Shown piece by piece: positions 56,608 through 64,000 of a DNA stretch of 64,000 nucleotides. How positions within the stretch are numbered: the first letter of the stretch is position 1; every line of letters begins with the position of its first letter. Source of the DNA: Paraburkholderia metrosideri (GTDB taxonomy: Bacteria > Pseudomonadota > Gammaproteobacteria > Burkholderiales > Burkholderiaceae); assembly GCF_904848625.1 (NCBI RefSeq), contig NZ_CAJHCP010000003.1:62001-126000 (forward strand), written 5' to 3'. The position numbers and the translations under genes are program-made. A model generated the notes under the pieces. It had not been told where the DNA came from, made no database searches, and was given only the letters and a program-made list of their open reading frames with translations.

Positions 56608-57174
56608 ATGTCCACCTTCCCGCTTTCACGGATCGCCCGTCACGCATTGCTTGCGGCCAGTCTGGCCGGGGCTCTCGCGGCTCCGCTCGCGCATGCAGCA
56701 AGCGCCACGAACGACGCCGATCTGCCCGTTCCGCACCACGTCGCCGTCGACGCCAGGTCCGCGCAAAGCGAAGCGGTCGTGCAAACCGCGCGCCGCTACG
56801 CCGCGTTCTGGAATACCGGCGACGAAGCGTGGGCGAAACTCGCGTTGTCGCCCGAGTTCGTCGACCGCACGTTGCCGGACGGCCGGCCGCAGGGGCCGCA
56901 AGGGCCGTTGACGGCGTCGAAGGGATTCAGGGCGGCCGTGCCCGACCTGCACGCGGAAATCGACGACCTCGTCGTGGCCGGCGACCGCGCATCGGTCCAC
57001 CTGCATTTCTACGGACACTTCACGGGCCAGTTCCAGAATCTGCAGGGCAACGGCCAGCGCGTCGATTTCCAGGCGTTCGACCTGTATCGCGTGAAAGATG
57101 GCCGCATCGTCGAAAACTGGCACCTGGAGGACAACCTCACGTTGCTCAAGCAGCTTGGCGCGATCAAGCCGTAG
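56608..57174 (+). CDS. Exported SnoaL/NTF2-like protein
   Basis: The 188-residue protein has a signal peptide (LLAASLAGALAAPLAHAASA) and an NTF2-like cone fold of the ester-cyclase/SnoaL type: VVQTARRYAAFWNTGDEAW, FVDRTLPDG, GPLTASKGFRAAVPDLHAEI, FQAFDLYRVKDGRIVENWHL. Many such proteins have no known substrate, and an export signal is unusual for SnoaL enzymes. A GGAG site precedes the ATG. It is preceded by the palindromes at 56491-56535. Confidence 0.82.
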   Translation: MSTFPLSRIARHALLAASLAGALAAPLAHAASATNDADLPVPHHVAVDARSAQSEAVVQTARRYAAFWNTGDEAWAKLALSPEFVDRTLPDGRPQGPQGPLTASKGFRAAVPDLHAEIDDLVVAGDRASVHLHFYGHFTGQFQNLQGNGQRVDFQAFDLYRVKDGRIVENWHLEDNLTLLKQLGAIKP

Positions 57175-57259
57175 TGGTTTTGCCGTATCCGTCCGGCGCC
57201 GCGTTCCGCATGCAAATCACCTAGACTTTTGACAGGCACGGATCAAGACGGAGGCGGCC

Positions 57260-57580
57260 ATGGCCGACGAAACCGCACCTTGGCAGATGGTGGAATACGA
57301 GGGCTTCGAGATTCACGTGGCGCCGTTCCAGAAGGGGCCGCCCGATGAATCACACGGGCTGGCGCCGCCACCGGCGCGCTACACGTATGTCGGTTATGTC
57401 TGTCATCCGGGCGCGAACCCCGCCATTCCGGGCCACGCGGTGCCGTTTCACGCAGACGGCGAAGAGAGCTTCGCCAGTAAGGACGACGCGCTCTACGAAG
57501 GGGTTCATGTGGGACGCAGCATTGTGGAAGGCACCCATCCGGATCTGACGGTGCTGCCACTGGTGACGGGCGGGGTGTGA
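57260..57580 (+). CDS. Conserved hypothetical protein
   Basis: The 106-residue cytoplasmic protein (MADETAPWQMVEYEGFEIHV...) is preceded by GGAGG. It has no TM segment or recognised motif; the middle is rich in His and Pro (HPGANPAIPGHAVPFHADGE) and ends VLPLVTGGV. I do not recognise a family. The strong ribosome-binding site and typical composition support it as a real gene. Confidence 0.7.
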   Translation: MADETAPWQMVEYEGFEIHVAPFQKGPPDESHGLAPPPARYTYVGYVCHPGANPAIPGHAVPFHADGEESFASKDDALYEGVHVGRSIVEGTHPDLTVLPLVTGGV

Positions 57581-57621
57581 CGCGGCGGGCTGCGACGCCG
57601 CGGAGTGATGCAGAAACGCCC

Positions 57622-58467
57622 TTAACTCAAAGCCCGCTTGATCCGCGACTTGAGCAGCGCTCGCCGCAAACGGCCAGTGCGCTCAGGCTCGCTGACCGCC
57701 AGCCCGCCTTCCACAGCCGTGCCGCGTCGCAGGAAGTAACGATCGAAAGTCGCCTGGGTCATCCCCCACTTGTTGAGGAACTGACGCCGCCCATCGTTCT
57801 TGACCACCTTACCGGTGCTCTTCTGCTGGAAGTGATAAACCAGACTGTCGCCGACCCCCACGAACACGCGGCAACCGGCGTCCCACAGTTTCATCGAGAA
57901 ATCGTTGTCGCTGCTCATGCCGGGGCTCAATTCGCTGCTGTAGCCGCCGACCTTGAACCACCAGTCGCGGTGCACGAGCGTCGGCGGCCAGGTCGCGCCG
58001 CGCCAGTCGGCACGCACCAGCTTCGGGGTAGCGGCAACGAGTTCGTCGGCGCGGAAATTCTCCACGTCGCGACCGAAGTTCTGCACCACGACGCACGGAT
58101 TCCCGGAGTCGACCGGCTCGACCATCGTGCCCGACAGCAGGAACAGCCTGTCCGCCGGCATCTGCGCGAGACGCCTGACTAGCGCGTCGTCCCAGCCGGG
58201 ACAGCAGTACATGTCATCGTTCATGTAGACGATGTAGTCGTGCGTGGCGCGCGCCGCCGCGATATTGACCGCGTGACAGATGCCGATATTGCCGGGCGAC
58301 GCGGTGTGCTCGATGCCCTCGTTGCGGACCCAGTCGAGTGTGCCGTCCGAGCCGTCGTTGACATGCACGATGATCTGGTGCGCGTGCGTCGAATGACGCC
58401 GCAGGCTCTCGATCACGAGGCGCAGATAAGGCAGGTTGTTCCAGGTCGGGATGATGATTGAGAACAT
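57622..58467 (-). CDS. Family 2 glycosyltransferase A
   Basis: The 281-residue protein starts MFSIIIPTWNNLPYLRLVIE, the GT2 nucleotide-sugar fold, with the DxD-like metal site in MNDDMYCC and the downstream GGYSSELSPGMSSDNDFSMK acceptor region. It probably adds a sugar to a surface glycan. The block HVNDGSDGTLDWVR is identical in the adjacent paralogue at 58531, so the two arose by duplication. It is the last gene of the O-antigen-ligase operon. Confidence 0.9.
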   Translation of the reverse strand: MFSIIIPTWNNLPYLRLVIESLRRHSTHAHQIIVHVNDGSDGTLDWVRNEGIEHTASPGNIGICHAVNIAAARATHDYIVYMNDDMYCCPGWDDALVRRLAQMPADRLFLLSGTMVEPVDSGNPCVVVQNFGRDVENFRADELVAATPKLVRADWRGATWPPTLVHRDWWFKVGGYSSELSPGMSSDNDFSMKLWDAGCRVFVGVGDSLVYHFQQKSTGKVVKNDGRRQFLNKWGMTQATFDRYFLRRGTAVEGGLAVSEPERTGRLRRALLKSRIKRALS

Positions 58468-58530
58468 CGAATAGGAATTCCGTAGTGTTGGCACGGGCAA
58501 GCGGATCGCGCCGGTCAGGCCCGGTGCGGA

Positions 58531-59466
58531 TCAGTTGCGCGTGCCGGGGTCTTCAGACGTCTCGTCGAACGGCTTCGTGAAAGTGAGCCGGGCGGGCAGA
58601 TCGGGCTCCCAGCCTTCCAGATCTTCGAATGGATAGCGGCCCAACGCGTACAGCACGCGCTTGAAGCGGCTTTTGAACGGCGCGCGCGGCACATTGGGCA
58701 ACGTGCCCGGTGCGGCGCTGGCCGTCTGGCGAATATAGTCGCGCGTGAAATCGCGCTGCGAAATACCCCACTTCATCAGAAACTCGCGGCCACCGCGATT
58801 GCGGCGGATACGGCCGGTCGATTTGCAGCCAAAGTGATAGATACGGCTCGCGCCAACCGAGCGGAACACGCGGCAACCGACCAGCCAAAGCTTCATCAGG
58901 AAGTCGTCGTCGCTGCTCATGCCCGGTCCGAACTCGATGCTGTAGCCGCCCACCGCATGCCACAACTGGCGGCTGATCAGCATGGGTTGCAACGCCACGC
59001 CGTTGCGATCGGCGGCCTTCATACCGGCGACGTATGCGAGCAGCCCCGCTTCGTCGAAGTTGTCGGGGCCGGTGCCGAAGTTCGCCGCCGTCACGTTGGC
59101 ATTGCCGGTGTCGGTCGGCTCGATCAGCACCGAAGACAGATACGCCGACGAATGGCCGAGCGAGCGCAGGCTCGCCTCGAACGCGCGGTCCCAGCCCGGC
59201 GTGCAGAACATGTCGTCGTTCAGGAACAGAATCCAGTCGCGCGTGGCGAGCCGGGCTGCGTCGTTCAACGCCAGGCAAACGCCGACATTACCGTTGCTCC
59301 AGGTGTGACGGATGCCCTCCGAGCGAACCCAGTCGAGCGTGCCGTCGCTGCCGTCGTTGACGTGCACGATGATCTCGTGGTCGAACGCCGAATGGCGCCG
59401 AACGCTGTCGATACACAGCTTCAGATACGGCAGATTGTTCCAGCTCGGAATCAGGATACTGAACAT
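58531..59466 (-). CDS. Family 2 glycosyltransferase B
   Basis: The 311-residue paralogue of the previous gene starts MFSILIPSWNNLPYLKLCID, has the metal site LNDDMFCTPGWD and the block VGGYSIEFGPGMSSDDDFLM. It is longer at the C-terminus, which ends in a Pro/Glu/Asp-rich tail (EDLEGWEPDLPARLTFTK and beyond). It starts 16 bases after the ligase-like gene, in one operon, and is likely to build the same polysaccharide. Confidence 0.9.
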   Translation of the reverse strand: MFSILIPSWNNLPYLKLCIDSVRRHSAFDHEIIVHVNDGSDGTLDWVRSEGIRHTWSNGNVGVCLALNDAARLATRDWILFLNDDMFCTPGWDRAFEASLRSLGHSSAYLSSVLIEPTDTGNANVTAANFGTGPDNFDEAGLLAYVAGMKAADRNGVALQPMLISRQLWHAVGGYSIEFGPGMSSDDDFLMKLWLVGCRVFRSVGASRIYHFGCKSTGRIRRNRGGREFLMKWGISQRDFTRDYIRQTASAAPGTLPNVPRAPFKSRFKRVLYALGRYPFEDLEGWEPDLPARLTFTKPFDETSEDPGTRN

Positions 59467-59482
59467 GAGGGAGTAGGCAGTC

Positions 59483-60802
59483 TCATTGAATGGAATCGCG
59501 CGACGGGCGGCCGGTTGCGCTGTCAGACGCGGCGCCATTCCTGTCGGCATAGGCGCAGCACGCGGCAAGAATTCCGATGACCGTGGCGTAAACCGACACG
59601 GTCATCTTCAGATCGAACGTTTCGACACTGAGCCCGAAGATCCAGAACGATACGATAAAGGTGAGCCCCATCAGCGCAGCACGCCGCGCCGGCATCGCCG
59701 GCGCGTTCAGACGGCGCCAGAAGACGACACCCGGCACGATGTAGATGGCCAGTACCGCAAGGCCGCCGACAATCCCGTAGTCGGTCATGTACGCGAACAT
59801 CTGATTATGGACCTCGCCGCGGCCCAGTTGCGCGGCAGCCGGCGTAAGCAGGCCCGCTTTCGCAAACGACTGCATGCTGTTGCGGAAGCCATCGCCGCCC
59901 AGACCTAGCACCGGATGGCTCCTGATGATGCGGCCCGCCGCCTCGTACAGTTGCAGCCGGATGCCCATCGGCGTGTCCTTGTCGCCGTGCGTGTACTTCA
60001 CCAGATCCGACGACACATCGCCGACGCGGTCGCGCACGGTCGGCGAAAACGCGTAGGCGCCGGCCAGAATTGCCACGATCACAAGCGGAAACGCCACTTT
60101 CCATTTACGCGACTTGTCGCGGCTGCGCGTATAGAAAACCATCGCCGCCACGATGGGAATCGCGATCCAGCCGCCGCGCGAGCCGGACATCAGCGACGCG
60201 GCCAGCCCGGCGAACAGACCCGCCACCTTGACGATGCGCACGATCAGCCCGTCCTTGTGCCACCAGTTCAGCGACAGGATGGACAGCGCGCCCATGACGA
60301 GGGCGATATCGCCGAAGTGAATCGGATTCAGAAAGTCGCTGCCGAGCCGGCCAAAACCCCAATCGCGCGGCGCGATCAGCAGAATACCGAGAGACACAAG
60401 GGCGGCCAGCGCAAACGACAGGTCGCTCCACGCGAGCGTGCGCGGCAAACTGCGGCGCAGTACGAGAAAGAATGGCGCGGCGGCAAAGAAACGGGAAGGC
60501 GAATCGAGCGTGTTGGGCACGACCGCGCCGTGCCAGACACCCGCGAGCAGGACGGCGAAAAACGGACAGGCGGTGCCGATGCACAACGCGATATCGGTAC
60601 GGTCCCACTGAATGGACGGCACACCTGTCCAGGTTCTGGGCAGGAGGAGAAGAGCAAGCGAAACGACCGCGGCCGCAATTGACAGCGCACTGCCCGCACC
60701 GTGTATCAGCAGACTGGCCGACGGATACGTGAGCAGGAATAACGCTGGTAGCAGGCTTCGAGAGTTGACGCTCAGAGAAGATATTTTGGCGGGCGTCGAC
60801 AT
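59483..60802 (-). CDS. O-antigen ligase (WaaL)-like protein
   Basis: The 439-residue integral membrane protein has about eleven hydrophobic segments and the WaaL/Wzy-family loop with SLMSGSRGGWIAIP and a conserved RGEVHNQMFAYMTDYG. These residues belong to the periplasmic ligase loop that joins an O-polysaccharide to lipid A-core. The gene heads an operon with two GT2 genes. Polymerase (Wzy) is possible instead of ligase; context cannot decide. Confidence 0.85.
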   Translation of the reverse strand: MSTPAKISSLSVNSRSLLPALFLLTYPSASLLIHGAGSALSIAAAVVSLALLLLPRTWTGVPSIQWDRTDIALCIGTACPFFAVLLAGVWHGAVVPNTLDSPSRFFAAAPFFLVLRRSLPRTLAWSDLSFALAALVSLGILLIAPRDWGFGRLGSDFLNPIHFGDIALVMGALSILSLNWWHKDGLIVRIVKVAGLFAGLAASLMSGSRGGWIAIPIVAAMVFYTRSRDKSRKWKVAFPLVIVAILAGAYAFSPTVRDRVGDVSSDLVKYTHGDKDTPMGIRLQLYEAAGRIIRSHPVLGLGGDGFRNSMQSFAKAGLLTPAAAQLGRGEVHNQMFAYMTDYGIVGGLAVLAIYIVPGVVFWRRLNAPAMPARRAALMGLTFIVSFWIFGLSVETFDLKMTVSVYATVIGILAACCAYADRNGAASDSATGRPSRDSIQ

Positions 60803-61098
60803 GTCTTATAAATTTAACCGGCCGTTGTGTCAGTTGACGCGCGACCGGGTACGATGGCCCCGCTATTGTACCGGGTTCCCGTGCTTATCCTATTAACCCG
60901 CCCGGGTCGGCAGCCGGTGCCGGGCGCCACTTGCACCGGCGGGGACGGGCCAACTGCGACGCAGCAAAGCCTGCGTGGGCTCGCAACACAGGCTGGTACC
61001 ATACAGGCCGCACACTCCGCCGCCGCGGACAGCCGCCAGGATTGCACGGCGCACGCGCCGACGGCGGCAAAACCCTGACTTCTTCCCCGTTCCGAGCA

Positions 61099-62262
61099 AT
61101 GAATCGATTGATGTGCGCGCTCTACCGCAGCGCGCCTGCCGCTTTGAAAAGAGCCGTGGATACGGCCGTCGACCGCTCCGTGCGCATTCCTTACGCAGGC
61201 GTCGCGCACGAGCCCGAGGTGTTTCTGCGCAAGACGTCGCGGGCGAAGATTGTCAAAAAGTATCTTCACAAGCACCTGCTGCTCAAATGGCGCGGGCAGA
61301 CCCGCCTCGAACTCACGAACACCGCCTCGATCAGGCGGCTGCTGTGGATCTACACCGGCAAACGCAATTTCGGCGACGCGACGATGGACATGTCGGGCCG
61401 CGCGCTGCTGAAAGGCCGTGGCTTCGAGATCGATCTGTTCACGCTGCCGAACCTGCACAAGCTGTTCGAAGAAGACGATGTTTTCCAGAACGTCTATTCC
61501 GACTTGCAGCAACTGAACGGCCGTCCCTACGATGCAATCGTGATGTCGGAATTCAACCTGCCGTCCATCAAGCTGAAGGCGCGGCATTTCCGGCATCTGC
61601 CGTACGTCTGCCTGTTCCAGTATTTCTACGGACCGGACCGCAACCAGACGAGCTTCAGCTACGCCGCGGTCAACCACGCGTTCTCGCTGGGGTATCCGGC
61701 GGCCAGCATCGTGTCGATGAGCAAACCCTATCTGGCGACGAACGCCGCGACTCGCGAATCGGTGCGCGCGTGTCTGCCCAACACCCGCTTTCTGGCGCTC
61801 GCCGTGGGCGGGCTCGATGCGAACCGTACGTACCGGCGTTGGAGTGAACTGCTGGAACTCATCGACCAGTCGGATGAGCACGGCATGCCGAAGCACATCG
61901 TATTGCTCGGTTCGGACAACGGGCTGGCCATCGCGGAGGCGTTGCTGAAACAGACCTTCAGCAGGTTGACCATCAGTTCGTGGGTCGGTCAGTTGAGCCT
62001 GCTGCAATCGCGCGAAATAGCGGCGCAAGCGAGCCTCTTCGTGGGCGCGGACGGCGGTTTGATGCACGTCGCCCATTCCACCCCGACGCCGAGCGTCTCG
62101 CTGTTTTCCGACCGCGAGCCGCCCTATCTGCGCTTGACCGAACAATGTCATTCGATCGGCATCCAGAGTACGGGCGACGTCGACGAAATCACGCCCGTGG
62201 CCATCATGAGCGCGATCCGGACGCAATTGGCCGGGGCGGACAAACCGGAAGTCGCCGCTTAG
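61099..62262 (+). CDS. Family 9-like glycosyltransferase (heptosyltransferase-like)
   Basis: The 387-residue protein has a Rossmann-like C-terminal half with VGADGGLMHVAHSTPTPSVSLF, the pattern of GT9 enzymes, plus KHIVLLGSDNGLAIAEALL and an N-terminal TGKRNFGDATMDMSGRALL domain (GDA at the position of heptosyltransferase GDxV). GT9 enzymes add heptose to lipopolysaccharide inner core, but the sequence is divergent and the sugar is unknown. The ATG at 61099 starts MNRLMCALYR; the open frame upstream is not conserved. It converges with msbA. Confidence 0.78.
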   Translation: MNRLMCALYRSAPAALKRAVDTAVDRSVRIPYAGVAHEPEVFLRKTSRAKIVKKYLHKHLLLKWRGQTRLELTNTASIRRLLWIYTGKRNFGDATMDMSGRALLKGRGFEIDLFTLPNLHKLFEEDDVFQNVYSDLQQLNGRPYDAIVMSEFNLPSIKLKARHFRHLPYVCLFQYFYGPDRNQTSFSYAAVNHAFSLGYPAASIVSMSKPYLATNAATRESVRACLPNTRFLALAVGGLDANRTYRRWSELLELIDQSDEHGMPKHIVLLGSDNGLAIAEALLKQTFSRLTISSWVGQLSLLQSREIAAQASLFVGADGGLMHVAHSTPTPSVSLFSDREPPYLRLTEQCHSIGIQSTGDVDEITPVAIMSAIRTQLAGADKPEVAA

Positions 62263-62307
62263 GCGACGCATCACGGCGGCGCGCCTCCGCGATGCGTGAT
62301 GCTGCCA

Positions 62308-62329
62308 CCCGGCCGGTCGTCCGGCCGGG
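62308..62329. terminator. GC-rich hairpin between convergent genes
   Basis: A perfect 9-bp stem (CCCGGCCGG/CCGGCCGGG) with TCGT loop lies between the stops of the GT9-like gene and msbA. There is no T-tract on either side, so it is a weak or bidirectional terminator candidate. Confidence 0.45.
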
Positions 62330-62336
62330 CGCGAAC

Positions 62337-64000
62337 TTACGCCGCGTTCTGCTGGAACTGGATGCGGTGCAAGTGCGCGTACAGCCCGTCTTGCGCTAGC
62401 AGCTCGCGATGGCTGCCGCTTTCGACTATGCGCCCTGCTTCCATCACCAGAATCCGGTTCGCACGCTCGATGGTCGACAGACGATGCGCGATCACCAGCG
62501 TCGTGCGGCCCTTCATCAGGGTTTCCAAAGCGGACTGCACATGGCGCTCCGATTCGGAATCCAGTGCGGACGTGGCTTCGTCGAGAATCAGGATCGGCGC
62601 ATCCTTGTAGATCGCACGGGCGATGGCCAGACGTTGCCGCTGGCCCCCCGACAGCATCATGCCGTTGTCGCCCACCAGCGTGTCGATGCCATTCGGCATG
62701 GCTTCGACCGTATCCCACAGGTTGGCCGCGTGCAACGCGGCCTTGACCTTCTCCGCGTCGGCCGTCTGGCCATACGCGACGTTGTTCGCGACCGTGTCGT
62801 TGAACAGCACGACGTCCTGGCTCACCATCGCGATCTGGCTGCGCAGCGCGTGCAGGTCGTATTCGGGAATCGCGACGCCGTCGACCAGAATGGCACCGCC
62901 GGTCGGATCGAAAAAGCGCGGCAGCAGATTTACCAGCGTGGTCTTGCCGCTACCCGACGGACCGGCAAGCGCGACCATTTCGCCCGGCGCGACCTTGAAC
63001 GACACCTGGTCGAGCGTATGGCGATTGTGCGTGGCATTGGTACCGTAAGTGAACGACACGTCGCGGAATTCCACTTCGCCGCGCGCCCGCTCGAGCGGCT
63101 TGCCGCCGCCTTCCGGCTCGGACGGCTCGTCGATCAGACCGAAGATCAGCTCGCACGCGGTCATCCCGCGTTGCAGCGGCTGATTCACGTCCATCAGATG
63201 CTTGAGCGGCGAGATGATCAGCAGCATCGACGTGACGAACGCGACAAAGCCGCCGACCGTGGTCTGATCCGACGACGATTGCACCACCGCGATCGTAATC
63301 ACGACCGCGAGCGCGATGGACGCGAGGAATTGCGTCAACGGCTGCGCGAGACCGCCGGAGACGATCATGCGCATCGCGTAGCCGCGCAGGCGCTTGCTCA
63401 TCGACGTGAAGCGGTCGATTTCGTACTGCTCGCCGTTGTGCACCTTGACGACCTTGTAGCCGCCCACCGTTTCTTCGACGATGTACGACAGTTCGTTGGT
63501 GAGCATCTGATGCTCGCGGTTCAGGCGCCGCAGACGACGGTTGATCTTGCCGACCAGCCAGCCGATTCCGGGCAGCAGCACCGCGACGATCAGCGTCAAA
63601 CGCCAGTTCAGATAGAACAGGTAACCGAGCAGGAAGACGACCGTCAGCGAATCGCGCACCAGCGTCACCATCACGCTCAGCAACACGTTGAGAATCTGGT
63701 TCACTTCGAAGACGATCGCGTTGATCACCGTGCTTGCGGTTTCACGCTGGAAGAACGCGACGCTCGTGTGGATCATCCGGTCGAACATCTTCAGACGCAG
63801 GTCGAGCAGGATCCGGTTCGACACGTACGCAAGCAGATAGCCGGACGCGTACTGCGACACGCCGCGAATCAGCGCGAGGCCGATCACCGCGCCCGGTACG
63901 AACCAGGCCGCCTTGTTGCTCGCGTGCGCGCCAAAGCCCTTGTCCAGCAGCGGTTTGAGCAACGCGGGGATCGCCGCGTCGGTGCCGGCGCTCACGGCCA
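62337..64000 (-). CDS. msbA: Lipid A export ABC transporter MsbA (5' end outside window)
   Basis: The frame continues to the right edge, so the true start lies beyond 64000. The visible part has the ABC-transporter TM domain (TMs from about 30-60 to 290) and the nucleotide-binding domain: Walker [12 protein letters not shown]-loop SQDVVL, ABC signature [14 protein letters not shown], Walker [12 protein letters not shown] and switch His [13 protein letters not shown] LVIAHRLST. MsbA flips lipid A-core from the inner to the outer leaflet, in keeping with the adjacent polysaccharide genes. Confidence 0.93.
   Translation of the reverse strand, partial: AVSAGTDAAIPALLKPLLDKGFGAHASNKAAWFVPGAVIGLALIRGVSQYASGYLLAYVSNRILLDLRLKMFDRMIHTSVAFFQRETASTVINAIVFEVNQILNVLLSVMVTLVRDSLTVVFLLGYLFYLNWRLTLIVAVLLPGIGWLVGKINRRLRRLNREHQMLTNELSYIVEETVGGYKVVKVHNGEQYEIDRFTSMSKRLRGYAMRMIVSGGLAQPLTQFLASIALAVVITIAVVQSSSDQTTVGGFVAFVTSMLLIISPLKHLMDVNQPLQRGMTACELIFGLIDEPSEPEGGGKPLERARGEVEFRDVSFTYGTNATHNRHTLDQVSFKVAPGEMVALAGPSGSGKTTLVNLLPRFFDPTGGAILVDGVAIPEYDLHALRSQIAMVSQDVVLFNDTVANNVAYGQTADAEKVKAALHAANLWDTVEAMPNGIDTLVGDNGMMLSGGQRQRLAIARAIYKDAPILILDEATSALDSESERHVQSALETLMKGRTTLVIAHRLSTIERANRILVMEAGRIVESGSHRELLAQDGLYAHLHRIQFQQNAA

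Noticed and set aside
60931..61098. Upstream extension of the GT9-like gene
   Set aside because: Arg/His-rich sequence without conservation; the ATG at 61099 fits the protein family length.

Overview
The window is high-GC DNA with the gene content of a Burkholderiaceae betaproteobacterium, most likely Paraburkholderia or Burkholderia. The evidence is the codon and base use, the upp, yebC, purD, hemF, nadD, rsfS, rlmH, maf, rng housekeeping run, a kdp locus, a CopG/PHB-depolymerase pair and a bacteriophytochrome with its own heme oxygenase. No rRNA, tRNA, CRISPR array, insertion sequence or prophage was seen. This assignment rests on reading the proteins, not on a database search.

Layout. 1-4.3 kb (minus): a DUF924 protein cut by the window edge, a group II truncated hemoglobin, an FtsX-type permease and a DUF4126 membrane protein. 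4.6-5.0 kb: an SMR exporter of the SugE/Gdx type directly behind a two-hairpin element that matches the guanidine-II (mini-ykkC) riboswitch. 5.1-13.6 kb (minus): kdpFABC with an extra small membrane ORF in front, a strong hairpin after kdpC, then kdpD and kdpE. 13.9-16.3 kb (minus): quinone oxidoreductase, methylglyoxal synthase and an atypical SDR. 16.6-25.7 kb (plus): the housekeeping run, with a 768-base gap before yebC. 26-28.1 kb (plus): lipoprotein, CopG regulator and PHB depolymerase.

28.4-33.7 kb is a light-sensing locus. bphP and a response regulator run rightward and meet a PAS histidine kinase and the heme oxygenase that makes the biliverdin chromophore. 33.9-36.7 kb holds an MscS channel and a PAS-GGDEF-EAL protein with a degenerate GGDEF motif. 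37.1-40.7 kb has a LysR regulator facing a three-gene operon of Rieske oxygenase, rubredoxin and rubredoxin reductase, an unusual pairing of electron carriers. 40.9-46.5 kb: free-methionine-sulfoxide reductase, molbindin, an NlpC/P60 lipoprotein, two VOC proteins and an MFS transporter.

46.6-52.0 kb: an AT-rich region, then an archaic (Csu-type) chaperone-usher pilus operon of SCPU pilin, chaperone, usher and two-domain tip protein. A small exported protein lies on the opposite strand. 52.4-57.6 kb: a transglutaminase-like protein without the usual His, an HdeD-like membrane domain fused to a possible permuted papain-like domain, rdgC, a SnoaL-like exported protein and a small conserved protein. 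57.6-64 kb: a surface-polysaccharide region with two paralogous GT2 genes behind an O-antigen ligase-like gene, a GT9-like gene, and msbA running off the right edge.
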